Below the pieces are notes generated by a model. The model did no database searches and was not told the DNA's origin. It saw only the letters and a list, made by a program, of their open reading frames with translations. The position numbers were made by a program, and so were the translations under genes. 16,068 nt of DNA. It comes from CAVCAD01 sp036653735. Its GTDB lineage: Bacteria; Bacillota_I; Bacilli_A; RF39; UBA660. This document shows, piece after piece, positions 1-6,344 of the stretch; within the stretch, counting starts at the first letter, position 1, and every line of letters starts with the position of its first letter. The DNA lies in NCBI GenBank assembly GCA_036653735.1, contig JAVVTI010000019.1, forward strand, positions 1-16,068, written 5' to 3'.

Positions 1-29
1 AATAAGTGCTTTTAATTAAAGTAATAATG

Positions 30-38
30 TGATAAAAT
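30..38 (+). promoter_or_regulatory. Probable extended -10 promoter of the parAB operon
   Basis: TGATAAAAT fits an extended -10 element (TG, one base, then a 5/6 match to TATAAT). There is no convincing -35 box 17 bases upstream, as expected for an extended -10 promoter. Transcription would start near base 45, giving a leader of about 20 bases that contains the GAGG ribosome site at 54-57. The upstream gene lies outside the window, so readthrough from it cannot be excluded. Confidence 0.4.
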
Positions 39-64
39 AATAGATACGTAAGTGAGGTATTATT

Positions 65-850
65 ATGGGCAAAATTATAGCACTAGTTAATCAAAAAGGA
101 GGAGTTGGTAAAACTACTACAAGTATTAATTTATCAAGTTCTTTAGGTTATTTGGATAAGAAAGTGCTATTGATTGATTTAGATCCACAGAGTAACTCAA
201 CTACTGGTTTAGGTATTAATAAATCTAGTGTTAAGAATAGTATTTATAATGTAGTAATGAATACTTGTGAGGTGCAGGATGCTATTATTAAGACTGAGTT
301 TAAGAATCTTAGTGTAATACCTTCTATGATTAATTTAGCGGGTATTGATATTGAATTAATACAGAAGGGTAATTCGAATCTTAATTTTAAGATAGGTGAT
401 CAATTAAAAATACAACTTGAGAAGATAAAGGATAGGTATGATTATATTATTATAGATTGTCCACCTTCTTTAGGGCTTTTAACTACTAATGCATTAGCAG
501 CATCTAACTCAGTATTAATTCCTGTTCAATGTGAGTATTTTGCTTTAGAAGGTGTTACTCAATTACTTAATACTATTATTTTAACTCAGAATCAAATTAA
601 TCCTAAGTTAGATATAGAAGGTGTACTACTAACTATGTTAGATGGAAGAACTTTATTAGGATTAGAAGTAGTAGAGGATGTTAAGAAGTATTTTAAGGAA
701 AAAGTGTTTAATACTATTATTCCTAGATTAGTAAGATTAGTAGAGGCACCAAGTCATGGTAGACCAATTTTAGAATATGCTCCTAATAGTAGAGGTGCTC
801 AGGCGTATATAAATTTAGCTAATGAGGTGATTGAAAGAAATGGACAGTAA
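65..850 (+). CDS. parA: Chromosome-partitioning ATPase ParA/Soj
   Basis: This is a 261-residue ParA/Soj ATPase, the usual length for the chromosomal type without an N-terminal DNA-binding extension. The deviant Walker A motif KGGVGKTT is at residues 11-18, followed by the LIDLDPQ (A') motif and a Walker B-type IIIDCPPS. Family knowledge: ATP-bound ParA dimers bind the nucleoid nonspecifically, ParB stimulates hydrolysis, and together they segregate origins and modulate DnaA. The start is the ATG preceded by GAGG at 54-57 with 7 bases of spacing. It overlaps parB, which indicates translational coupling. No truncation or missing catalytic residue is seen. Confidence 0.96.
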   Translation: MGKIIALVNQKGGVGKTTTSINLSSSLGYLDKKVLLIDLDPQSNSTTGLGINKSSVKNSIYNVVMNTCEVQDAIIKTEFKNLSVIPSMINLAGIDIELIQKGNSNLNFKIGDQLKIQLEKIKDRYDYIIIDCPPSLGLLTTNALAASNSVLIPVQCEYFALEGVTQLLNTIILTQNQINPKLDIEGVLLTMLDGRTLLGLEVVEDVKKYFKEKVFNTIIPRLVRLVEAPSHGRPILEYAPNSRGAQAYINLANEVIERNGQ

Positions 851-1727
851 TAATAAGAGAAGAGCTTTAGGTAGGGGTTTAGAGCAGTTGTTTTCTAATG
901 AAGCAATTGATCTTAATTCTTTTGAGAAGCAAATTGTTGAGAGTGCTAAGGATACTGATATAATAGAGGTTTCTTTAAGTGAACTTAGAAGTAATCCTTA
1001 TCAACCTAGAAAGGTTTTTGATGAGGAGAAGTTAAATGAACTTGCTCAATCAATTAAAGAATATGGTGTTATACAACCAGTTATTATTAAAAAAAGTATA
1101 AAGGGTTATGAAATAATAGCTGGTGAAAGAAGAGTTAAGGCTAGTTTATTAGCTGGTAAAAGTACTATACCTGCTATTATTAAAGATTTTAATGATGATG
1201 AGATGATGCAAATAGCTGTACTTGAGAATATACAGAGAGAAGATTTATCTGCTATAGAAGAGGCTGAAGGTTATAAGAAGTTAATTAATAGTTTAGGTAT
1301 TACTCAGGAGGAACTTGGTAAGAAAATAGGTAAGAGTAGAAGTTATATTACTAATTTATTAGGTCTTTTAAGATTACCAAAAGATGTACAAAAGAGAATT
1401 CTTAATAAGGAACTTTCTTTAGGGCATGCTAAAATTCTTAGTAAGATAGAATCTGATGATTTAATTATTCAGTTAACTGATAAGATAATTGATGAAGATC
1501 TTAGTGTTAGAGCATTTGAAACACTTATGAATAAAGTAGATGTTGATAAGAAGGTTGTTAATAAAAAGAGAAGTAGTTTTAATAAGTATGATTTTATAGA
1601 AGAAATTATGAGGGTAAAGATTGGTTCTCTTGTTAAGATTAATGAGAAGAAGGTTGTTATTCCTTTTGATAGTGAAAAAGATTTGGAAAGAATCTTGGAA
1701 ATATTGAATATAAATATTGAGGAGTAG
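840..1727 (+). CDS. parB: Chromosome-partitioning CTPase/DNA-binding protein ParB (Spo0J)
   Basis: A 295-residue ParB. It has an N-terminal ParA-interaction segment with the typical ALGRGLEQLF at residues 9-18, a ParB/Srx nucleotide-binding domain with the GERR box at 95-98 and ENIQRE around 129-134, a helix-turn-helix at about 153-178 (TQEELGKKIGKSRSYI), and a C-terminal dimerisation region. Family knowledge: it binds parS, closes as a CTP-dependent clamp and recruits SMC. I chose the ATG at 840 over an in-frame TTG at 831 because a good SD (GAGGTGA, 824-830) lies 9 bases upstream of 840 and would be consumed by the TTG start. The start overlaps the end of parA by 11 bases. No parS consensus was found in the window. 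Confidence 0.95.
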   Translation: MDSNNKRRALGRGLEQLFSNEAIDLNSFEKQIVESAKDTDIIEVSLSELRSNPYQPRKVFDEEKLNELAQSIKEYGVIQPVIIKKSIKGYEIIAGERRVKASLLAGKSTIPAIIKDFNDDEMMQIAVLENIQREDLSAIEEAEGYKKLINSLGITQEELGKKIGKSRSYITNLLGLLRLPKDVQKRILNKELSLGHAKILSKIESDDLIIQLTDKIIDEDLSVRAFETLMNKVDVDKKVVNKKRSSFNKYDFIEEIMRVKIGSLVKINEKKVVIPFDSEKDLERILEILNINIEE

Positions 1728-1737
1728 AAGATATAAT

Positions 1738-1923
1738 ATGAGCTTTAATTATAAAGTTGGAAGTAAGGTTATTATGAAGAAACCTCATCCTTGTAAGACT
1801 AATTTATGGCTTATTACAAGGTGTGGAATAGATATTAAGCTTAAGTGTATTAATTGTGAGAGAAGTATTATGATTGATAGATTAGAGTTTGAGAAGAAGC
1901 TTAAGAAAGTGGTGGAAGAATGA
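1738..1923 (+). CDS. yyzM: DUF951 family small protein (YyzM-like)
   Basis: A 61-residue protein of the DUF951 family. Its core is recognisable: VIMKKPHPCKTNLW near residues 10-23, then RCGIDIKLKCINCERSI and an R-EFEKKLKK tail. The C..C pair (KCINCERS) plus an upstream HPC could form a metal-binding site, but this is unproven and the function is unknown. In B. subtilis the homologue yyzM lies between the spo0J region and ychF, so the position here is conserved. The ATG at 1738 is preferred: an AGAAG/GGAG purine stretch lies 7-13 bases upstream, and the family normally begins just before the hydrophobic VGSKVIM segment. Its TGA stop overlaps the ATG of the transporter by 4 bases. Confidence 0.85.
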   Translation: MSFNYKVGSKVIMKKPHPCKTNLWLITRCGIDIKLKCINCERSIMIDRLEFEKKLKKVVEE

Positions 1924-3455
1924 AGGAAAAGATTAAGAAACATAAAAGTCCTATTATAATATTTATATTGCTTACTTTTGGTATAATAGTTTTGAGTGGT
2001 GTTTTTTCTTTTTTAGGGGTTCAGGCTGAATACTCTACTATAAATACAGTAACTAATAAACTTAATAATAATGTAGTACAAGCAGATAATATACTTAGTG
2101 GTAGTGGTATTAAGAGTTTAGTTGTTAATACAGTGAATGATTTTGTTAATTTTACTCCATTTTCTATGTTACTTATTATTTTAATAGGATTTGGTATACT
2201 TGAGAAAAGTGGTTTTTTAAAAACTGGTTTTACTTTGCTTACTCAACATGTTAAGAAAAATACTATTACATTTATGTTAGTGTTTTTATGTTTGATGTTT
2301 TCAATGCTTGGTAATATAGGATTTGTTGTTATGATTCCACTTTGTGCATTATTATTTAAGTATGGGAAAAGGAATCCATTAGGTGGAATTATTCTTGCAT
2401 TTGCATCCTTATCGTTTGGTCAGTGTGTAAATTTGTTTATAAGTGCTATTGACAGTAATATGATGTCTCTTAGTACTAATACAGCGAGGATGTTAGATCC
2501 TAAGTATTTAATTAATCCTTATTTTAAGCTTTTTGTTATGATTGTTGCTTTATTACTATTTGCATTTATGTTTACGTATATTACTGAAAAAGTTATTATG
2601 ACTAAGCTTAATAAAGGTAGTGAAGATGAAATAGAAGATATAAAGGTAAGTAATAAAGAGTTAAGAGGGTTAATTGTAGGTTTAGGTGTTGGGTGTTTAT
2701 ATGTTGTTATTATTGCATATTTTATAATACCTGGTTTACCTTTGTCTGGATTACTTCTTGATAATACAGCTACTTTATATGTTGATAAATTACTTGGGGC
2801 TAATTCATTTTTTAATCAAGGATTTATATTTATTGTAACAATTTTATTTATTCTTGTAGGTTTCTTTTATGGGATATTTGCTAAAACTATTAAGAGTAGT
2901 AAGGATGTAACAGATAGTTTTGGTGCTTCTCTTGATGGTATTGGAAATACTATAGTACTTATATTTTTTGCTTCTATATTTATAAATGTATTTAAGATGA
3001 CTAATATTGGAATCGTTATAAGTGCATTTCTAGCTACAGTATTATCTTCTCTTAATTTTACTGGAGTAGGTCTTATTATAATATTATTTATATTTGCTAT
3101 AATAAGTGGATTATTTAATCCTTCTACTGTGGGAGCATGGGCTATATTTAGTGGCTCTGCTGTCCCTACGTTTATGAATGCTAGTATATCTCCAGAGTTT
3201 GCACAGCTTGTATTTACTTTTGGAAATTGTGCTCTTAAGGGATTAACTCCATTATTTAGTTTTTTCATTATATATTTAGCATTTGCTCAGAAATATGATA
3301 ATAGAGAGGGGAATGTATTTGTGAATTCTATTAAGAATATGCTTCCATATGCTGCATGCACTATTGTTATTTGTTTTGTTTTAGTAGTTGGTTGGTATAT
3401 TACTGGTCTTCCAATAGGTATTAATACATTACCTGGTGTTACTTATGCAGCTTAG
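1920..3455 (+). CDS. AbgT-family membrane transporter
   Basis: A 511-residue polytopic membrane protein. The overall pattern is that of the AbgT family (E. coli AbgT, p-aminobenzoyl-glutamate uptake; MtrF and YdaH, linked to antimetabolite efflux): an N-terminal helix, an extracytoplasmic loop, FTPFSMLLIILIGFGILEKSG near 78-98, SAIDSN at about 175-180, LDPKYLINPYF at 192-202, and a C-terminal re-entrant region with AWAIF (W407), AVP (P416) and GLTPL. The Asp, Trp and Pro reported as functionally important in MtrF/YdaH appear kept (D178, W407, P416). The Arg and Asp of the family's RIGD stretch read T433 and N436 here (TFGN), and the Asn before LF is Gly, so substrate and sodium coupling may differ; this alignment is from memory. 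The ATG overlaps the yyzM stop (ATGA) and the end overlaps ychF, so it is embedded in the operon. Substrate unknown. Confidence 0.8.
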   Translation: MKEKIKKHKSPIIIFILLTFGIIVLSGVFSFLGVQAEYSTINTVTNKLNNNVVQADNILSGSGIKSLVVNTVNDFVNFTPFSMLLIILIGFGILEKSGFLKTGFTLLTQHVKKNTITFMLVFLCLMFSMLGNIGFVVMIPLCALLFKYGKRNPLGGIILAFASLSFGQCVNLFISAIDSNMMSLSTNTARMLDPKYLINPYFKLFVMIVALLLFAFMFTYITEKVIMTKLNKGSEDEIEDIKVSNKELRGLIVGLGVGCLYVVIIAYFIIPGLPLSGLLLDNTATLYVDKLLGANSFFNQGFIFIVTILFILVGFFYGIFAKTIKSSKDVTDSFGASLDGIGNTIVLIFFASIFINVFKMTNIGIVISAFLATVLSSLNFTGVGLIIILFIFAIISGLFNPSTVGAWAIFSGSAVPTFMNASISPEFAQLVFTFGNCALKGLTPLFSFFIIYLAFAQKYDNREGNVFVNSIKNMLPYAACTIVICFVLVVGWYITGLPIGINTLPGVTYAA

Positions 3456-4548
3456 AGCAGGAATTATAGGTCTTCCTAATGTTGGAAAGAGTACGTTATT
3501 TAATGCTATTACTAGGAAACAGATATTAGCTGCTAATTATCCTTTTGCTACAATTGAATCTAATGTAGGGATGGTTTTAGTTCCTGATGAAAGGTTAATG
3601 GTGCTTAATAATATGTATAAGCCTCTTAGGCTTATTCCTACTCAATATGAATTTATTGATATAGCTGGTTTAGTAAAGGGAGCATCTAATGGAGAAGGAT
3701 TAGGTAATAAGTTTTTGTCTTGTATTAGAGAAGTTGATGCTATAGTACATGTTGTTAGATGTTTTGTAGATAAAGATATTATACATGTTAATGGGGAAGT
3801 TAATCCTATAGAGGATGTTGAAACTATTAATGTTGAGCTTTCTTTAAGTGATTTAGAAATAGTAGAAAATAGGCTTAAGAAGATTGAAAAGAAAGCTACT
3901 AATACTAATGAGAAGGAAACTATTTTTGAATTTAAAACTTTAAAGAAGTTACAGGAGTCTCTTAGTAATGGAGTACTTCTTAGGTTACTTAGTCTTAGTG
4001 ATGAAGAATTAGAACTTATTAAACCTTTTAATTTAATTACTATGAAACCTATTATATATGTAGCTAATGTTAGTGAAGAGGATATACTTGGTACTAGTGA
4101 TTTTTATAAGAAATTAGAGGAACTTGCTATAAAAGAAAATAGTAAGGTAGTTCCTCTATGTGCTAAATTTGAAAGTGATTTAATAGAATTAACTGATGAT
4201 GAAAAGAAGGAGTTCTTAATAGAAACTGGTATTAATACAGGATGCTTAGATAAACTTATAAATATTACATACGAGCTTCTTAATTTAAAGACATTTTTTA
4301 CTGTTGGAACTGATGAAGTAAGAGCGTGGACTTTTAAAGAAGGGTCTAAGGCTCCAGCATGTGCTGGTATAATTCATACCGATTTTGAAAAAGGATTTAT
4401 AAAAGCAGAGGTTATTAGTTATGATGATTTAATTAGTGCTGGAAGTGAAATGAAGACTAAAGAAAATGGTAAACTTAGATTAGAGGGTAAAGAATATGTA
4501 ATGAAAGATGGAGATATATGTCATTTTAGGTTTAATGTAACTAAATAG
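3445..4548 (+). CDS. ychF: YchF/EngD ribosome-associated ATPase of the OBG family
   Basis: A 367-residue YchF, close to the usual 363-366. It opens MQLRAGIIGLPNVGKST, with the P-loop at residues 9-16. It continues with the switch region DIAGLVKGASNGEGLG, the NVSEED motif in place of NKxD (the family feature that favours ATP over GTP), a coiled-coil insertion and a C-terminal TGS domain. Family knowledge: it associates with ribosomes and is linked to translation and stress responses. The ATG at 3445 gives the canonical N-terminus; the in-frame GTG at 3436 adds three residues and has no better SD. It overlaps the transporter stop by 11 bases, indicating coupling. It is the last gene before the rpsF promoter; I see no strong terminator after it. 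Confidence 0.96.
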   Translation: MQLRAGIIGLPNVGKSTLFNAITRKQILAANYPFATIESNVGMVLVPDERLMVLNNMYKPLRLIPTQYEFIDIAGLVKGASNGEGLGNKFLSCIREVDAIVHVVRCFVDKDIIHVNGEVNPIEDVETINVELSLSDLEIVENRLKKIEKKATNTNEKETIFEFKTLKKLQESLSNGVLLRLLSLSDEELELIKPFNLITMKPIIYVANVSEEDILGTSDFYKKLEELAIKENSKVVPLCAKFESDLIELTDDEKKEFLIETGINTGCLDKLINITYELLNLKTFFTVGTDEVRAWTFKEGSKAPACAGIIHTDFEKGFIKAEVISYDDLISAGSEMKTKENGKLRLEGKEYVMKDGDICHFRFNVTK

Positions 4549-4559
4549 ACAAAAATATG

Positions 4560-4588
4560 TTTACATTTTAGGTTTTTTTTGATATACT
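4560..4588 (+). promoter_or_regulatory. Sigma-A-type promoter of rpsF-ssb-rpsR
   Basis: TTTACA (4560-4565) and TATACT (4583-4588) are separated by exactly 17 bases, and each matches consensus at 5 of 6 positions. Transcription would start near 4595, directly at the first leader hairpin. The spacer contains an eight-T run. Confidence 0.75.
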
Positions 4589-4594
4589 ACTTTT

Positions 4595-4645
4595 GAGCAA
4601 AAGCTCCTTGATTCTATTATGAATCCAGAGACCATAAGGAGGTGA
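4595..4645 (+). promoter_or_regulatory. Structured rpsF 5' leader that can sequester the ribosome-binding site
   Basis: Two mutually exclusive folds are visible. In one, GAGC (4595-4598) and GCTC (4603-4606) form a hairpin with an AAAA loop. In the other, CTCCTT (4604-4609) pairs with AAGGAG (4636-4641), the rpsF SD. That helix stacks on an inner hairpin GATTC/GAATC (4610-4614/4621-4625) and leaves a ten-base one-sided bulge (4626-4635). Family knowledge: S6:S18 autoregulatory leaders occur upstream of rpsF in many bacteria. I do not see their hallmark CCG in the bulge, so assignment to that family is tentative. Confidence 0.45.
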
Positions 4646-4650
4646 ATTGA

Positions 4651-4938
4651 ATGAATAAATATGAAATAATGTTTATCGTCAAAGCGGAATTGGAAGAACA
4701 AGCAGTGAAGAGTGTCTACAAAGATTATGAAGCACTACTTAAATCTATGAAAGCAAATGTTCTTGTATCTAGAGAATTAGGTCAAAAGAAATTAGCTTAT
4801 CAGATTAAAAATTCTGTTAGAGGATATTATTTTCTATTTAATGTAGAAGCTGATACAGGTACTATTACTGAATTAAATAGAAAAATGAGACTTGATGAAA
4901 GTATTTTAAGACATATAGTCATTAAGGAGGATAAATAA
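4651..4938 (+). CDS. rpsF: 30S ribosomal protein S6
   Basis: A 95-residue S6 with the family opening MNKYEIMFIVKAELEE, a central RELGQKKLAYQIKN strand-helix segment, the aromatic RGYYFLFNVEA strand, and the LDESILRHIVIK ending. It forms the ferredoxin-like fold that pairs with S18 on the small-subunit platform. A near-perfect SD, AAGGAGGTGA (4636-4645), lies 5 bases before the ATG and can be masked by the upstream leader. The stop shares one base with the ssb start (TAATG). No acidic or glutamate-rich C-terminal extension is present. Confidence 0.96.
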   Translation: MNKYEIMFIVKAELEEQAVKSVYKDYEALLKSMKANVLVSRELGQKKLAYQIKNSVRGYYFLFNVEADTGTITELNRKMRLDESILRHIVIKEDK

Positions 4939-5417
4939 TGAATAAAGTTGTTTTAGTTGGTAGGCTTACTAGAGATCCAGAATTAAAAACTACATCTAGT
5001 GCTACAGCAGTTTGTAATTTTTCTGTTGGAATTAATAGGAAAATGAAGAACAAAGATGGTAACTATGATGCGGATTTTCCTAATGTTGTTGCGTATGGAG
5101 CTTTAGCTACTTTTGTTACTAAGTATTTTACTAAAGGAAATTTAATTGGAATTGAAGGAAGAATTCAAACTAGAAGTTATGATGGAAATGATGGAACTAA
5201 GAGATATGTTACTGAAGTTATTGCTGAAGGTTTAGAATTTGTTGGTAGTAATAGAGGAACTAATGGAAATAGTGATGAAAATGAAAGTGGTTTTACACCA
5301 AGTTTCAATGAAAGTCATGAAGTAAGTGCTCCAAGTACTCCAAGTACTTCAGCAGAAGATCCATTTAAGGATTTTGGTAGTGAAGTTGCATTAAGCGACG
5401 ATGATTTACCATTTTAG
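4938..5417 (+). CDS. ssb: Single-stranded DNA-binding protein SSB
   Basis: A 159-residue SSB. The OB fold occupies about residues 1-105 (MNKVVLVGRLTRDPEL, then RKMKNKDGNYDADFPNVVAYG, then GRIQTRSYDGNDG). It is followed by a low-complexity Ser/Thr/Pro/Asn linker and the acidic tip DDDLPF, which in the family docks repair and replication partners. SSB coats single-stranded DNA as a tetramer. The gene starts one base inside the rpsF stop (TAATG), with AAGGAGG at 4924-4930. Its position between the S6 and S18 genes is classic in Firmicutes. Confidence 0.96.
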   Translation: MNKVVLVGRLTRDPELKTTSSATAVCNFSVGINRKMKNKDGNYDADFPNVVAYGALATFVTKYFTKGNLIGIEGRIQTRSYDGNDGTKRYVTEVIAEGLEFVGSNRGTNGNSDENESGFTPSFNESHEVSAPSTPSTSAEDPFKDFGSEVALSDDDLPF

Positions 5418-5429
5418 AAAGGAAATATT

Positions 5430-5645
5430 ATGGGAGAATTTTATCAAAGAAAAAAAAGAATATGTCAAATGTGTACAGGTAAAACTGTAGATTATAAAGA
5501 TGTAATGATAGTTAGTAAATATATAAATGATAGAGGTAAAATATTACCTAGGAAGATGACTGGTGCATGTGCACTTCATCAAAGATATATTGCTAAGCAG
5601 ATAAAAAGAGCTAGATTTATGGCTTTAATACCTTATGTTAAATAA
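5430..5645 (+). CDS. rpsR: 30S ribosomal protein S18
   Basis: A 71-residue S18 with KKRICQMC near the N-terminus, a central DYKDVMIVSKYINDRGKILPRKMTG region, and the ACALHQRYIAKQIKRARFMALIPY ending. Cys12, Cys15, Cys47 and His50 form a CxxC...CxxH set, the arrangement expected for a zinc-binding (C+) version of S18; actual zinc binding is inferred. The SD AAAGGAAAT lies just upstream of the ATG, 12 bases after the ssb stop. A strong hairpin terminator starts right after the stop codon. Confidence 0.96.
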   Translation: MGEFYQRKKRICQMCTGKTVDYKDVMIVSKYINDRGKILPRKMTGACALHQRYIAKQIKRARFMALIPYVK

Positions 5646-5680
5646 AAAACATTTAAGAATTAACTTAAATGTTTTTTTTT
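5645..5680 (+). terminator. Bidirectional terminator between rpsR and the converging zinc-peptidase gene
   Basis: AAAAACATTTAAG (5645-5657) pairs with CTTAAATGTTTTT (5664-5676) across a six-base loop, and a run of nine T follows. Read on the minus strand, the same hairpin is followed by a T-rich tract, so it can also end the convergent minus-strand operon, whose last stop codon (5679-5681) touches it. Confidence 0.9.
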
Positions 5681-6344
5681 AATCATTATTATTAAATATA
5701 AGAAATAGTCTTAGTAGATCTAGTATGCTTGCTAACATGCCTGCTACATATGTAAAAGCAGCTGCTTTTAACATTTTTTCTACTCCATCATTATCATATG
5801 AAGTTAGAAGTTTTTGTTTATTTAATTCTTTTATAGCTCTTGATGATGCGTTAAATTCTAGAGGTAGGTTTATTCCTTGAAATATAAGACCTACAAGTAC
5901 AAAGGCTAATCCTATTAATGTTAAGTTCATTAGTTCAAATATAAGTCCTCCTAGAATAGTTATATATGCAAGGCTAGAAGTAAATTTAACTATTGGAAAT
6001 AAGAAGTTTCTTATTTTAAAGTAAGAATAGTTTTCTTTGTCTTGAAGTGCATGTCCTACTTCATGTGCTGCTACTGCTATAGAGGCAATAGAGGTATTAC
6101 TATAAACACCTTTTGATAGTCTTAGAGTTTTTCTTTTAGGATCATAGTGATCTGTTAGGTTACCATTTATTTGTACTATATACATATCTTTTAATCCATT
6201 TTTATCTAAGATACTTTTGGCTGCATCATAACCAGTTAGTTGTTTTGAGTTATTAATTTTTGAGTATTTATTATATGTAGTATTTACATATACTTGAGCT
6301 ATGATAGGTAGTAGTATTATTGCTAATATTATAAATAAATTCAT
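5679..6344 (-). CDS. YugP-type neutral zinc metallopeptidase, membrane-bound (Zn_peptidase_2)
   Basis: A 221-residue membrane protein. It has an N-terminal transmembrane helix (about 2-18), a conserved GYDAAKSILDKNG segment (about 38-50) and DHYDPKRKTLRLSKGVY (about 65-81). The zinc motif HEVGH at 94-98 has two His ligands and the catalytic Glu. Two further hydrophobic helices follow (about 118-158), then PLEFNASSRA (160-169), which supplies the probable third ligand E163, then a final hydrophobic segment. This matches the Zn_peptidase_2 (B. subtilis YugP) family; the substrate is unknown. The ATG shares one base with the cysS stop (TAATG), and AAAGGA about 10 bases upstream serves as SD. It is the last gene of the cysS transcription unit. 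Confidence 0.88.
   Translation of the reverse strand: MNLFIILAIILLPIIAQVYVNTTYNKYSKINNSKQLTGYDAAKSILDKNGLKDMYIVQINGNLTDHYDPKRKTLRLSKGVYSNTSIASIAVAAHEVGHALQDKENYSYFKIRNFLFPIVKFTSSLAYITILGGLIFELMNLTLIGLAFVLVGLIFQGINLPLEFNASSRAIKELNKQKLLTSYDNDGVEKMLKAAAFTYVAGMLASILDLLRLFLIFNNND

Noticed and set aside
1..20. AAGTGCTTTT at the window start as the right arm of a terminator, similar to the stems at 11392-11408 and 16041-16060
   Set aside because: The left arm would lie outside the window, so it cannot be verified.
41..50. TAGATACGTA occurring both upstream of parA and again at 15096-15105 in the rplM promoter spacer
   Set aside because: A shared word of this length is expected by chance in 16 kb of AT-rich DNA, and its position relative to the -10 differs at the two sites.
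831..839. TTG as the start of parB
   Set aside because: It would sit directly on the GAGGTGA ribosome site that is well spaced for the ATG at 840.
1..1740. parS sites or DnaA boxes near parAB marking a centromere or origin
   Set aside because: No TGTTNCACGTGAAACA-like sequence and no cluster of TTATCCACA-like boxes was found anywhere in the window; these may lie just outside it.
2867..3268. Minus-strand open frame within the AbgT-family gene
   Set aside because: It is opposite a conserved membrane protein and shows no recognisable domain; a shadow of that coding sequence.
4549..4581. Terminator after ychF, suggested by an AT-rich hairpin and a run of eight T
   Set aside because: The stem has mismatches and no G/C pairs to speak of; the T run is better explained as the spacer of the rpsF promoter.
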